Shown here piece by piece: positions 24,911 through 32,019 of a DNA stretch of 32,347 nucleotides. The stretch is taken from NCBI GenBank assembly GCA_016935755.1, contig JAFGQI010000040.1:1-32347 (forward strand), given 5' to 3'. The translations under genes were made by a program, and so were the position numbers. Below the pieces are notes generated by a model. The model was not told where the DNA came from. It worked only from the letters and a program-made list of their open reading frames with translations, and made no database searches. This DNA is from Anaerolineales bacterium (GTDB lineage: Bacteria > Chloroflexota > Anaerolineae > Anaerolineales > UBA4823). Every line of letters begins with the position of its first letter. Within the stretch, counting starts at the first letter, position 1.

Positions 24911-27325
24911 TTACCTGCCGAGAGACTCGAGCGTAATACCCACGAGTTCTACCAGCTTGCGAACGACATCGTACTCTTCATCCAGGGCTGCTTCCAACCC
25001 TGACCAACCGTAGAAGTCTTCGCTGCCGATTGACTGGCCCCAGGCCTCGGTCTGTGAGAAGGCCACCAGGGCATCCTCAATCTGCTTGCGCAGTTCGGCG
25101 GGGAACTCAGGGCCGAAGGACAGGGTGTCATTCGGGATCGCATCCGTCAGACCCAGGATGCGCACCTTCTGCACCACGTCCGGAGCCTCTTCACGGAGGT
25201 TGGCGCGGGCATCGAGCACACGCCAGCCGCCGCACATCAGGGCAGACTTATCCTCGCTCAAACCGCAGGATTCAATCAGATCTGCTGGGATGTCAGGATC
25301 GTCGCCGACTGCCCAGGGCGCCTCGCCCTCAGGCTTCAGCGGCGCGCTGAAGAAGACCGTGGCGAAGTCTGCCTCGCCGTTATAGACGGCGCGGACTGCG
25401 GCTGGGTGTCCACCGGCTTCCAGGGTCTCACCCGGGGTGATGCCCAGGTCCTTGAAGGTCACCTGCGGGAACAGGTAGCCGGAGGTAGAACCGGCATCCG
25501 GGTAAGCCCACTTCTTGCCGTCCAGGTCTGCAATGGTCTGATAGGGTGAATCGCGCTGGACGATGAACTCTGTCCAGTACACACCCCAACCGCGGCGGAT
25601 AGCCTTGAAGGCCACATCCACGCCGCACAGCTGGTTGGCGATGGCGTAGCCCTGGGCAGGGATGAAGCCCATGGTGTTGGTGGGCGAGGCGCACATCTCT
25701 TCGATGGTCGCGGCGTAGGAGGTCGGGATGCTGACCACGAACTCCAGCCCGGTAGCTTCCTTCAGCGCGGCGGCCATGATCTCACCACCGCTGGTGATCA
25801 CGTTGGCGTCCACCGAGGGCACAAACAAAACCTTGATCGGATTGTCCACCGTCCCAATCGGCACAGCCGTGGGCTTGGGGGTGGGGGTGGGTACCGGCGT
25901 GGGCAGCGGAGAGGTCATCTGATCAGCCAGCATGACATTAGATTCATCGTTCAGACTCTTGAGGGTCGCAGCGACATCGGCGCCATCAGCAACGGCAGCC
26001 ATCGCCTCGCCGACCTTGAGACGGACAAAGTCATAGCCGGGCACGGGCGGTTCGAAAGCGCCGTACTGGAGCATATCGAAAGCCGTCTTGTAGGCCGGGT
26101 TGGCATCGAAGTAATCCTTCAGGTTGTCGGCAACGCTGGCGCGCACCGGGAAGTACTCGCTGACCATGGCCCATTCGGCCTGCACTTCAGCGCTGGTGTA
26201 GTACTTGACAAACAGGAAGGCAGCCAGTTCACCCTCGGGGGTGGTCTTGGGGATGCTGACGCTGGCACCGTAGATATTCATCACAGGATCGGGGGTGGTG
26301 TGCGGGATCGCCGCCACAGTCCACTTGAAGTTAGCAGCGCCTTCAACAGCCGAGCGGTAGTAGGGCAGACCTGAGCTGGAGCCAACTGTGAAGAGCAGCC
26401 GGCCGTTGCCGAAATCGGTCTGGTCGCCGTAGGCTTCGGTGACGATAGTGGCGCAGCCTTCGTTGAAGAGCTCCTGCAGGAAGGACCAGGCCTTGACCGC
26501 AGCTTCGCTGTCATAGGTGTACTGGCTGGTGTTGTAATCGAAGACGTTGCCGCCGAAAGCAAAGGTCCAGGTGGCGAAGCGGGAAGCGTCGATGCTAAGT
26601 TCATAGCCGATGGGGCCTTCCGCGGTAGCCTTGCTGTAAGGAGTATCCTTGGCCGCGCAGGCAGCTGCCTTGAACTGTTCGGGGGTAGCGGGCGGACCGT
26701 CGAAATCGATCTTGCCAGCCGCCTTCAGTTCAGCCAGCCAGTCCTCATTGACATACATTACTTCCATGGAGCGGTTGGGCGGGAAGCCCAGGCGGGCATT
26801 GCCATAGGTGGGGAAGACATCCTGGGACCAGAAGCCAGGGAAGAAGTCCTTCTGCTCTTCTTCGGACAGGCCCCACTTCGGGCTGTTGACCATGCCGTTC
26901 ATATCCTGCAGGCCTTCAGCCAGCTGGTAGGTAGCAGCCTGGTTCTGATAAGCCACCACCAACTGCGGCGCATCCGGGGTGTTCAGCACAACCAGCATCT
27001 TGTTGAAGATGTCGTTGTAGCTGCCCTGCAGTTCAGCCTGCACAGTGATGCCCCATTCGTTGGACTTATTGAACTCGTCCACGATCTTCTTGAGGGATTC
27101 TTCGCGGGCCTTGGTGTGCTGGTGCCAGAAAACGACGGTCTGGCCGCTGGGGTCAACATTTGCCCAGGCGTCCTCGGGTGCAGGCGGTTCAGTCGGCACA
27201 GCCGCTTCGGTCCCCTTGGGCGGCTCGGTCGGCTTGGGGGCCTCGGTCGCCGGCGCGCAGGCAGTCATAATCATCACAGAGATGATCAGGACGGCCAGCA
27301 GGTTTGCCAATAACTTTTTGTTCAT
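24911..27325 (-). CDS. Fusion of family-1 (sugar-type) and PhnD-type solute-binding proteins
   Basis: An 804-residue lipoprotein with two complete receptors in one chain. The signal peptide ends at MTAC (Cys23), followed by a Pro/Thr linker. Residues about 60-470 are a family-1 extracellular solute-binding domain (VVFWHQHTKAREESLKKIVDEF, PPATPEQFKAAACAAK, LAAFLFVKYY). A second Pro/Thr linker (about 471-490, PLPTPVPTPTPKPT) joins a PhnD-type domain (about 493-804) with IKVLFVPSVDANVI, ATGLEFVVSIPTSYA, MGFIPAQGYAIA and the ligand-loop GSTSGYL near 611. Each normally is a separate protein of about 300-450 residues. Upstream are carbohydrate-type permeases and downstream phnC/phnE, so it may serve both. 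The ATG at 27325, with GGAGGAG upstream, is chosen over an in-frame ATG at 27367. Confidence 0.92.
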   Translation of the reverse strand: MNKKLLANLLAVLIISVMIMTACAPATEAPKPTEPPKGTEAAVPTEPPAPEDAWANVDPSGQTVVFWHQHTKAREESLKKIVDEFNKSNEWGITVQAELQGSYNDIFNKMLVVLNTPDAPQLVVAYQNQAATYQLAEGLQDMNGMVNSPKWGLSEEEQKDFFPGFWSQDVFPTYGNARLGFPPNRSMEVMYVNEDWLAELKAAGKIDFDGPPATPEQFKAAACAAKDTPYSKATAEGPIGYELSIDASRFATWTFAFGGNVFDYNTSQYTYDSEAAVKAWSFLQELFNEGCATIVTEAYGDQTDFGNGRLLFTVGSSSGLPYYRSAVEGAANFKWTVAAIPHTTPDPVMNIYGASVSIPKTTPEGELAAFLFVKYYTSAEVQAEWAMVSEYFPVRASVADNLKDYFDANPAYKTAFDMLQYGAFEPPVPGYDFVRLKVGEAMAAVADGADVAATLKSLNDESNVMLADQMTSPLPTPVPTPTPKPTAVPIGTVDNPIKVLFVPSVDANVITSGGEIMAAALKEATGLEFVVSIPTSYAATIEEMCASPTNTMGFIPAQGYAIANQLCGVDVAFKAIRRGWGVYWTEFIVQRDSPYQTIADLDGKKWAYPDAGSTSGYLFPQVTFKDLGITPGETLEAGGHPAAVRAVYNGEADFATVFFSAPLKPEGEAPWAVGDDPDIPADLIESCGLSEDKSALMCGGWRVLDARANLREEAPDVVQKVRILGLTDAIPNDTLSFGPEFPAELRKQIEDALVAFSQTEAWGQSIGSEDFYGWSGLEAALDEEYDVVRKLVELVGITLESLGR

Positions 27326-27383
27326 AGTAATCTTTCTCCTCCAATTTAGAGTTGATCTTACGTACACATGTACTCAACAGAGC

Positions 27384-27461
27384 TTACCACAATGCAATTC
27401 TTCTCGGATGTTCCTTTATCCGCCGGATGTTCCTTACCCGCCGGATGATCTTTATCCGCAA
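27384..27461 (-). CDS. Putative basic leader peptide with a perfect Shine-Dalgarno
   Basis: Between the MalG-like gene and the fused receptor the minus strand has AAAGGAGGTGAT, close to full complementarity with the 16S 3' end. Five bases after GGAGG is a TTG opening a 25-codon frame that encodes a strongly basic peptide (starting MRIKIIRRVRNIRR) and stops 58 bases before the receptor start. An ATT four bases after GGAGG would give a different repeat-encoded frame (ADKDHPAGKEHPADK). No homologue is recognised, and translation is inferred only from the ribosome binding site. Confidence 0.35.
   Translation of the reverse strand: MRIKIIRRVRNIRRIKEHPRRIALW
27406..27460. repeat. Three tandem copies of an 18-19 bp unit
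   Basis: Units lie at 27406-27424, 27425-27442 and 27443-27460, each starting GGATG and containing a CTTTATCCGC-like core; copies 1 and 2 differ by a one-base deletion and a substitution. They sit 80-135 bases upstream of the fused-receptor start and overlap the candidate small frame. Confidence 0.75.
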
Positions 27462-27500
27462 TATCACCTCCTTTCCAGGTGTCTATCTCTCAGGACAAAG

Positions 27501-28391
27501 TTATCCTTTTAAACCACTCGTAGCGATTCCCTCAGTGAACTGCTTCTGAGTGAGGAAATACAGGATCAAGATTGGGATCACCGTGATGACCGCACCCGCC
27601 ATCAGCAGGTGCGTCTCCGGGCCGGCTTCGGACTGGAACTGCCAGAGTCCCACCATCAACGGGCGCCAGGTCTCTTTGGTGGTCACCAACAGAGGCCATA
27701 AGAAGGCGTTCCAGGCGCCGATGAAAGCAAAGATCAACACCGTCATCACTGGCGCTTTGCTAATCGGCAGCACTACCTGAAGCAGGAAGCGCAGATGCCC
27801 AGCGCCATCCATGCGTGCGGCATCCCACAATTCATTGGGGATAGTCTTAAAAAACTGGCGCAATAAAAATATGCTGAACGCGTTGGCCATAAAAGGCACT
27901 GTCAGGGCTGGCAGCTTATTCACCCAGGTGCCCCCTGGCAGCGGCAGGATATCCCCACGGATCATCAAGAAGTTGGGGATCAGAGTTACCGATTCGGGAA
28001 TCATCATCGTTGCCAGCAGGATGCCGAAGATTATATCCCGTCCCCAGAAATTAATCCGTGCGAAGGCATAACCAGCCAGGATGGAAGTGGTCAATAATCC
28101 AGCAATGGTGGTAGCGGTAATAATGACGCTGTTGAGGAAATATTTCGCAAATTTGGCCTGCACCCAGGCATCGGTGTAATTCTGGAACTGCAGCACCTCA
28201 GGCAACCACCTTTTATTGATCGTTTCACTCAACGTCATGAACGAGGTGGAAACCATCCAGAAGAAAGGCAGAATTGCTACCACGGCCCCCAGAATTAAGA
28301 TCACATAGAGCACCAGCCGCCCGGTGTTTATTTTGAAAGGCGGTACCCTTGAGCGGTCAACGGGGAGGACGGGTGTAGTCAGGTCAGCCAT
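27501..28391 (-). CDS. Carbohydrate-type ABC permease (MalG-like)
   Basis: A 296-residue inner-membrane permease of the CUT1 (MalG/UgpE/AraQ-like) family with six expected helices. Marker segments are LPFFWMVSTSF after the first helix, NSVIITATTIAGLLTTSILAGYAFAR, the EAA coupling loop (ELWDAARMDGAGHLRFLLQVVLP) and a C-terminal QKQFTEGIATSGLKG tail typical of MalG. The ATG at 28391 overlaps the end of the MalF-like gene by 8 bases (ATGGCTGA), with AAGGTG before it, which indicates coupled translation. It is followed by a 175-base gap and the fused receptor gene. The substrate is not determinable. Confidence 0.92.
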   Translation of the reverse strand: MADLTTPVLPVDRSRVPPFKINTGRLVLYVILILGAVVAILPFFWMVSTSFMTLSETINKRWLPEVLQFQNYTDAWVQAKFAKYFLNSVIITATTIAGLLTTSILAGYAFARINFWGRDIIFGILLATMMIPESVTLIPNFLMIRGDILPLPGGTWVNKLPALTVPFMANAFSIFLLRQFFKTIPNELWDAARMDGAGHLRFLLQVVLPISKAPVMTVLIFAFIGAWNAFLWPLLVTTKETWRPLMVGLWQFQSEAGPETHLLMAGAVITVIPILILYFLTQKQFTEGIATSGLKG

Positions 28392-29577
28392 AGAACACCT
28401 TCTCGCCAAAAACCTTGTTCTGCACGAAAGTCAGAGCCAGGATGATCACAAAGAGCAAGATTGCCTGGGCGGCGGCGTAGCCATACTGGTTCGCTTTGTA
28501 GAATGTGTCGAAGATCGTCACGCTGGCTACATCCACCGTGCCCTGAGCAGAGGGGGTGCGCATCACATAAATGTGGTTGAAAGCCTTGAACGTGCCAATA
28601 AAGGCGATCAAGGCCAGGTAAAAAGTGACCGGCGAGAGCAAGGGCAAAGTGATATTGCGGAAGAGCTGCAATCTCCCCGCCCCGTCAATCTCCGCCGCCT
28701 CGTAAAGCTCGGGCGGGATCGAACCCAGCCCCGCCAGAAAGATCACTGTATTGTACCCCACATATGTCCAGACGCCAAACAGGGCAATGGACACCAGGGC
28801 CAGGCTTGGGCCAGATAGAAGCCCCGGCAGTTCTTTCAGTCCAAACAAGATTTCGTTGACCGGACGCGACTCGAACAGCCACTTTTGCACCGGTAAGCCG
28901 AGAGCCGACAAAAACTGATTGGCAACCGAGGTCTCCCGCGAGCTGAACATGCTGCGAAAAACGACCGCCGAAGCCACTACGGGGGTGATATATGGCAAAA
29001 AGTAGAGCATACGGAAAAATTCTTTACCGCGGATCTTTTGAAACAGGATATACGCCAGCACCATGGCAATCGCCAGCTCAGCAGGCACCGTGGACAGGGC
29101 GTAGAACAGGGTGATGGGCAGCGATTGCAGGAAATCTTTATCACCCTCCACGATCATACGCTCCCAGCCCATGGGGATGACCAACCAGGCGCCCACCAGC
29201 AAGATGGCAGCCCCCAGCCGGAAGAGCATGGCGCGGTCGCTGTGCGCCTTGAAAGCCCGGTCCCAGGCCAGGTAAGCCAGGTACAGGATGATAAAACCCA
29301 CCACAAACAGCAGTACACCCAGCCAATCGCCAACGGCCTTATCATAATTTGCCAGGCCTACATAAGGCCCTTTGCGCACTCGCCAGTTGTAAAAGCTCAT
29401 ATAGACTGCATAACCGATGGGGAAAAAACCAAATACAGTTATGACTGCCACAGCCGGCAGGATAAACAAATAACCGGTCAGGTGTTCTTTGACATCCATC
29501 CAGCGGATGTGCCGGTGAAAATGGGGGAGTGGTGAACTCTCCACAGAGGGAGTTTGAGACATGGGCGTCGCTGTCAA
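28384..29577 (-). CDS. Carbohydrate-type ABC permease (MalF/UgpA-like) with inserted helices
   Basis: A 397-residue CUT1-family permease, longer than the usual 290-310. The family core is visible in HLTGYLFILPAVAVITVFGFFPIGYAVYMSF, RMLYFLPYITPVVASAVVFRSMF, the EAA loop ELYEAAEIDGAGRLQLFRNITLPLL (289-314) and AILLFVIILALTFVQNKVFG. About 70 extra residues (about 82-150) after GLANYDKAV carry two additional hydrophobic helices. The start is taken as TTG at 29577 because GGAGGAG lies about 6 bases before it; the alternative in-frame ATG at 29562 is too far from that site. It is the first gene of the minus-strand transporter unit, with a -10 box at 29755-29760. Confidence 0.9.
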   Translation of the reverse strand: MTATPMSQTPSVESSPLPHFHRHIRWMDVKEHLTGYLFILPAVAVITVFGFFPIGYAVYMSFYNWRVRKGPYVGLANYDKAVGDWLGVLLFVVGFIILYLAYLAWDRAFKAHSDRAMLFRLGAAILLVGAWLVIPMGWERMIVEGDKDFLQSLPITLFYALSTVPAELAIAMVLAYILFQKIRGKEFFRMLYFLPYITPVVASAVVFRSMFSSRETSVANQFLSALGLPVQKWLFESRPVNEILFGLKELPGLLSGPSLALVSIALFGVWTYVGYNTVIFLAGLGSIPPELYEAAEIDGAGRLQLFRNITLPLLSPVTFYLALIAFIGTFKAFNHIYVMRTPSAQGTVDVASVTIFDTFYKANQYGYAAAQAILLFVIILALTFVQNKVFGEKVFYG

Positions 29578-29726
29578 TGTTCTCCTCCTGGCGATCTATG
29601 ATCCCGTGGATTAGCCTGGCGAAGAAAAGATTTGCTATGAATCTCCAATTCACCCGGGGCGTAACAGAGCCTGTGTTTTGAGAATGGCATTGCCAATAAA
29701 CATCCTATTGAGAAACCAGGCCTGGT

Positions 29727-29739
29727 AACGATAATCGTT
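29727..29739. promoter_or_regulatory. Candidate operator palindrome
   Basis: AACGAT-A-ATCGTT is a perfect 6-bp dyad around one central base. It starts about nine bases after the expected transcription start of the transporter unit, a usual place for a repressor site. The regulator is not encoded in this window. Confidence 0.4.
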
Positions 29740-29754
29740 TCTACCTCAGATACC

Positions 29755-29760
29755 ATTATA
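29755..29760 (-). promoter_or_regulatory. -10 box of the transporter operon
   Basis: A TATAAT hexamer (within TTATATAATGG) on the minus strand, about 180 bases before the TTG start of the MalF-like gene. The -35 is weak. The 334-base gap 29578-29911 holds this promoter, the dyad at 29727-29739, two hairpins and the promoter of the divergent receptor; no gene is seen in it. Confidence 0.5.
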
Positions 29761-29819
29761 TAACAGAATTGATTTCTGGAAAATACGTCAGGCGTTATAA
29801 ATCGGGGTGATAAATGTCA

Positions 29820-29868
29820 GGTTTCACTGGCGGTGAAAACCACCTGCCAGGAGTTCTCTGTCGGCAGG
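29820..29868 (+). other. Two adjacent hairpins upstream of the divergent receptor gene
   Basis: GGTTTCAC-TGGCG-GTGAAAACC (one bulged A) is followed by CCTGCC (29843-29848) and GGCAGG (29863-29868), then ATATTTTTT. The second has the form of a short terminator, but it lies before the receptor promoter. The two may be protein-binding dyads. Confidence 0.35.
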
Positions 29869-29893
29869 ATATTTTTTGTCCGAACGGATTCGA

Positions 29894-29902
29894 TGATAAA
29901 CT
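29894..29902 (+). promoter_or_regulatory. Extended -10 of the divergent receptor gene
   Basis: TGATAAACT is an extended -10 about nine bases before the ATG at 29912, with no ribosome binding site between. The stretch TGATAAACTATAGCC resembles TGGTAAAACATAGCC before the PIG-L gene. Confidence 0.45.
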
Positions 29903-29911
29903 ATAGCCTTA

Positions 29912-31522
29912 ATGCCAAAGTTTACTGCTCTCAAGCGACTTCTGCTTATCTGCCTGGCTGGTCTGCTGGCCTTTCAGACTGCCTGTACGACGGATCTGCC
30001 GCCGGGGCAGCCAAGTGCTACTGCTGCCCAGCAGAGCGGCACCCCGGCGCGCACAGCAACCGCTCTCAGCGAGACCCCAGCTTCGACAGGTACCCCGGCG
30101 GAGATCACCCCCACCACACCCCCAATCAATGTCTCTGCAGACAGGCTGCGCGGCCAGGTGATCCGCTTCTGGTTTCCCTGGACTGGCTCAACCGGCGATC
30201 TGGTTAAAAAGCTGGTGGAGGAATTCAATCTGAACAACGAGTGGAAAATCGTGGTCACACCGGTGCAGCAAGGCAGCCTGGACGAACTTTCGGCCAACCT
30301 GGCCGCGGCGATCCAGGCTGGCAAGCCTCCGGAGCTGGCGGTGGGCTACCTGCACCAGGCGCTGGAATGGGAGCAGCAGCATGCCCTGGTGGATCTGACC
30401 CCCTATCTGAGCGACCCGCAGTGGGGCCTCACCATCTACGAGCAGGCTGATTTCTACCTTCCCTTCTGGGAGCATACCCTGGTTGTCGGGCGACGGCTGG
30501 GACTGCCTGCCATGCGCTCGGGCATGTTCTTGTATTACAACCGCACCTGGGCTAAAGAATTAGGCTTCGATGACCCACCCACCACGCCGGAGCAGTTCCA
30601 CCAGCAGGCCTGCGCCGCCCACCAGGCCATGCGCCTGGATGACAGCCCGCAAAATGACGGCCTGGGCGGCTGGATCATCGGCGGGCAGGATCAGATTAAC
30701 TATGCCATCCCCCTGGGCTGGATATTCGCATTTGGCGGGCAAGTGGTGAAAGCCGCAGGCGAAGGAGAAAGCCCTTATCAGTTCGCTGCGCCTGAGAGCG
30801 CAGAAGCGCTGAGCTTCTTGCGCCAGCTCTATGACGATGGCTGCGCCTGGCTGGCAGAAAGCCCCTATCTGGAAGAGCCGTTTGCCAACCGCCTGGGCCT
30901 GTTCGCCTCCGGCAGCGTGATGAATGCCCTGTATCAGAGCGAGATGCTGAGCCGGGCTGGCAGCCAGGATGAGTGGACCCTGCTGCCCTTCCCCTCACCA
31001 GACGGGCAGCCCGCTTTTGACACCTACGGGCCTGCCTATGTGCTGCTGTCCTCCTCGCCAGAGCGGCAGCTGGCAGCCTGGATTTTCACCCGCTGGCTGC
31101 TGGCGCCCGAAAACCACGCCCGCTTCGTCCAGGCAACCGGCTCGCTGCCTGTGCGCCAATCCAGCCTGGAATACATCAAGCCTTACCGGGAATATAACCC
31201 GCAGTGGGCCGCCGCGGTGGATTTACTGCCCTATGCCTGGGGCGAACCGGCTCTGCGCTCCTGGGCCACAGTGCGCTGGGCGCTCGGCGACGCCTCCGTG
31301 CAGCTTTTCCGCTCCTACTATTCGCTTGACCGTGTGCCTGAACTGCTGGAATACCTGGATCTGACCGCCGCTGAACTCCACCAGGGGCCCGAGCAGGCCG
31401 ACGCCTTGAACCAACCTGTCGCTACGCCAACAGCCACACCGACCGCCACGCCCACCGCCCGGGCTACCTCCACCCGCGCCTCTACGGCTGCCCGCACGCC
31501 CTCGCCCAGCCCAACCCCCTGA
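29912..31522 (+). CDS. Family-1 solute-binding lipoprotein, paralogue of the fused receptor
   Basis: A 536-residue lipoprotein with signal peptide and lipobox QTAC (Cys25), a Thr/Pro/Ala linker to about residue 75, then a family-1 receptor domain. It parallels the N-terminal half of the fused receptor segment by segment: KLVEEFNLNNEW against KIVDEFNKSNEW, DPQWGL against SPKWGL, PPTTPEQFHQQACAA against PPATPEQFKAAACAA. Unusually, it ends in a second low-complexity tail of about 35 residues (ATPTATPTATPT...). It is divergent from the MalF-like gene and could be an alternative receptor for the same permeases. There is no Shine-Dalgarno; the start follows an extended -10. It converges with the bactofilin gene. 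Confidence 0.88.
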   Translation: MPKFTALKRLLLICLAGLLAFQTACTTDLPPGQPSATAAQQSGTPARTATALSETPASTGTPAEITPTTPPINVSADRLRGQVIRFWFPWTGSTGDLVKKLVEEFNLNNEWKIVVTPVQQGSLDELSANLAAAIQAGKPPELAVGYLHQALEWEQQHALVDLTPYLSDPQWGLTIYEQADFYLPFWEHTLVVGRRLGLPAMRSGMFLYYNRTWAKELGFDDPPTTPEQFHQQACAAHQAMRLDDSPQNDGLGGWIIGGQDQINYAIPLGWIFAFGGQVVKAAGEGESPYQFAAPESAEALSFLRQLYDDGCAWLAESPYLEEPFANRLGLFASGSVMNALYQSEMLSRAGSQDEWTLLPFPSPDGQPAFDTYGPAYVLLSSSPERQLAAWIFTRWLLAPENHARFVQATGSLPVRQSSLEYIKPYREYNPQWAAAVDLLPYAWGEPALRSWATVRWALGDASVQLFRSYYSLDRVPELLEYLDLTAAELHQGPEQADALNQPVATPTATPTATPTARATSTRASTAARTPSPSPTP

Positions 31523-31552
31523 ATGCGCCCGGCAAGACGGGCAGCGGCTGAC

Positions 31553-32005
31553 CTACTCTTCTTGAGGTTCGACCGGCAAATCGTCTTCCGATACCGTCCC
31601 CGGCGGCGGGAGCGGCGCCACGCCGATATCCACCTGCTCTTCCATGCGGATCTGGCCGCGCAAGAAGGCCCCTTCTTCAGTGGAAAACGCCGCCGTGACC
31701 ACATCCCCCCACACCCGCCCGGTCGAGCGGATCTCTATCTTCTCGGCGGTGATATCGCCGCGCACCGCCCCGGCGATTACGACCACATTGGCGCGCAGGT
31801 GCGGGCAGGTCACCCGCCCACTGGCGCCCACCACCAGCATGCCGCGCAAAGCAATCTCACCCTCAAAAGCGCCCTCGATGCGCACACCCCCGCTCCCGCT
31901 CAGACTGCCCTTCCAGACAATGCCCGGGCCGAGCACCGAGGTGACCCGCTCGGTGGGGGCGGGCTGGGAGGGGGTAGAGCTGGTTTCCTCACGTTTCCGA
32001 AACAT
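31553..32005 (-). CDS. Bactofilin (polymer-forming cytoskeletal protein)
   Basis: A 150-residue bactofilin (DUF583). A short disordered N terminus (MFRKREETSSTPSQPAP) is followed by the repetitive right-handed beta-helix core, with GSLSGSGGVRIEGAFEGEI, ASGRVTCPHLRANVVVIAGAVRGDI and EIRSTGRVWGDV, and a Pro/Glu-rich tail. Bactofilins assemble into nucleotide-independent filaments, usually at the membrane, and affect shape or wall synthesis. It lies 14 bases after fabI on the same strand, so it is probably co-transcribed, and ends 30 bases from the convergent receptor gene. Confidence 0.92.
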   Translation of the reverse strand: MFRKREETSSTPSQPAPTERVTSVLGPGIVWKGSLSGSGGVRIEGAFEGEIALRGMLVVGASGRVTCPHLRANVVVIAGAVRGDITAEKIEIRSTGRVWGDVVTAAFSTEEGAFLRGQIRMEEQVDIGVAPLPPPGTVSEDDLPVEPQEE

Positions 32006-32019
32006 ACCTGGGTTTCTCT

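Noticed and set aside
25800..26000. The fused receptor as an assembly chimera of two genes
   Set aside because: The joint is an in-frame Pro/Thr linker of the same style as other linkers in the window, the second half lacks its own signal peptide, and flanking genes fit both halves. Read coverage would still be the decisive check.
27406..27460. A short CRISPR array
   Set aside because: The three units are contiguous with no spacers, only 18-19 bp long and imperfect, and there are no cas genes.
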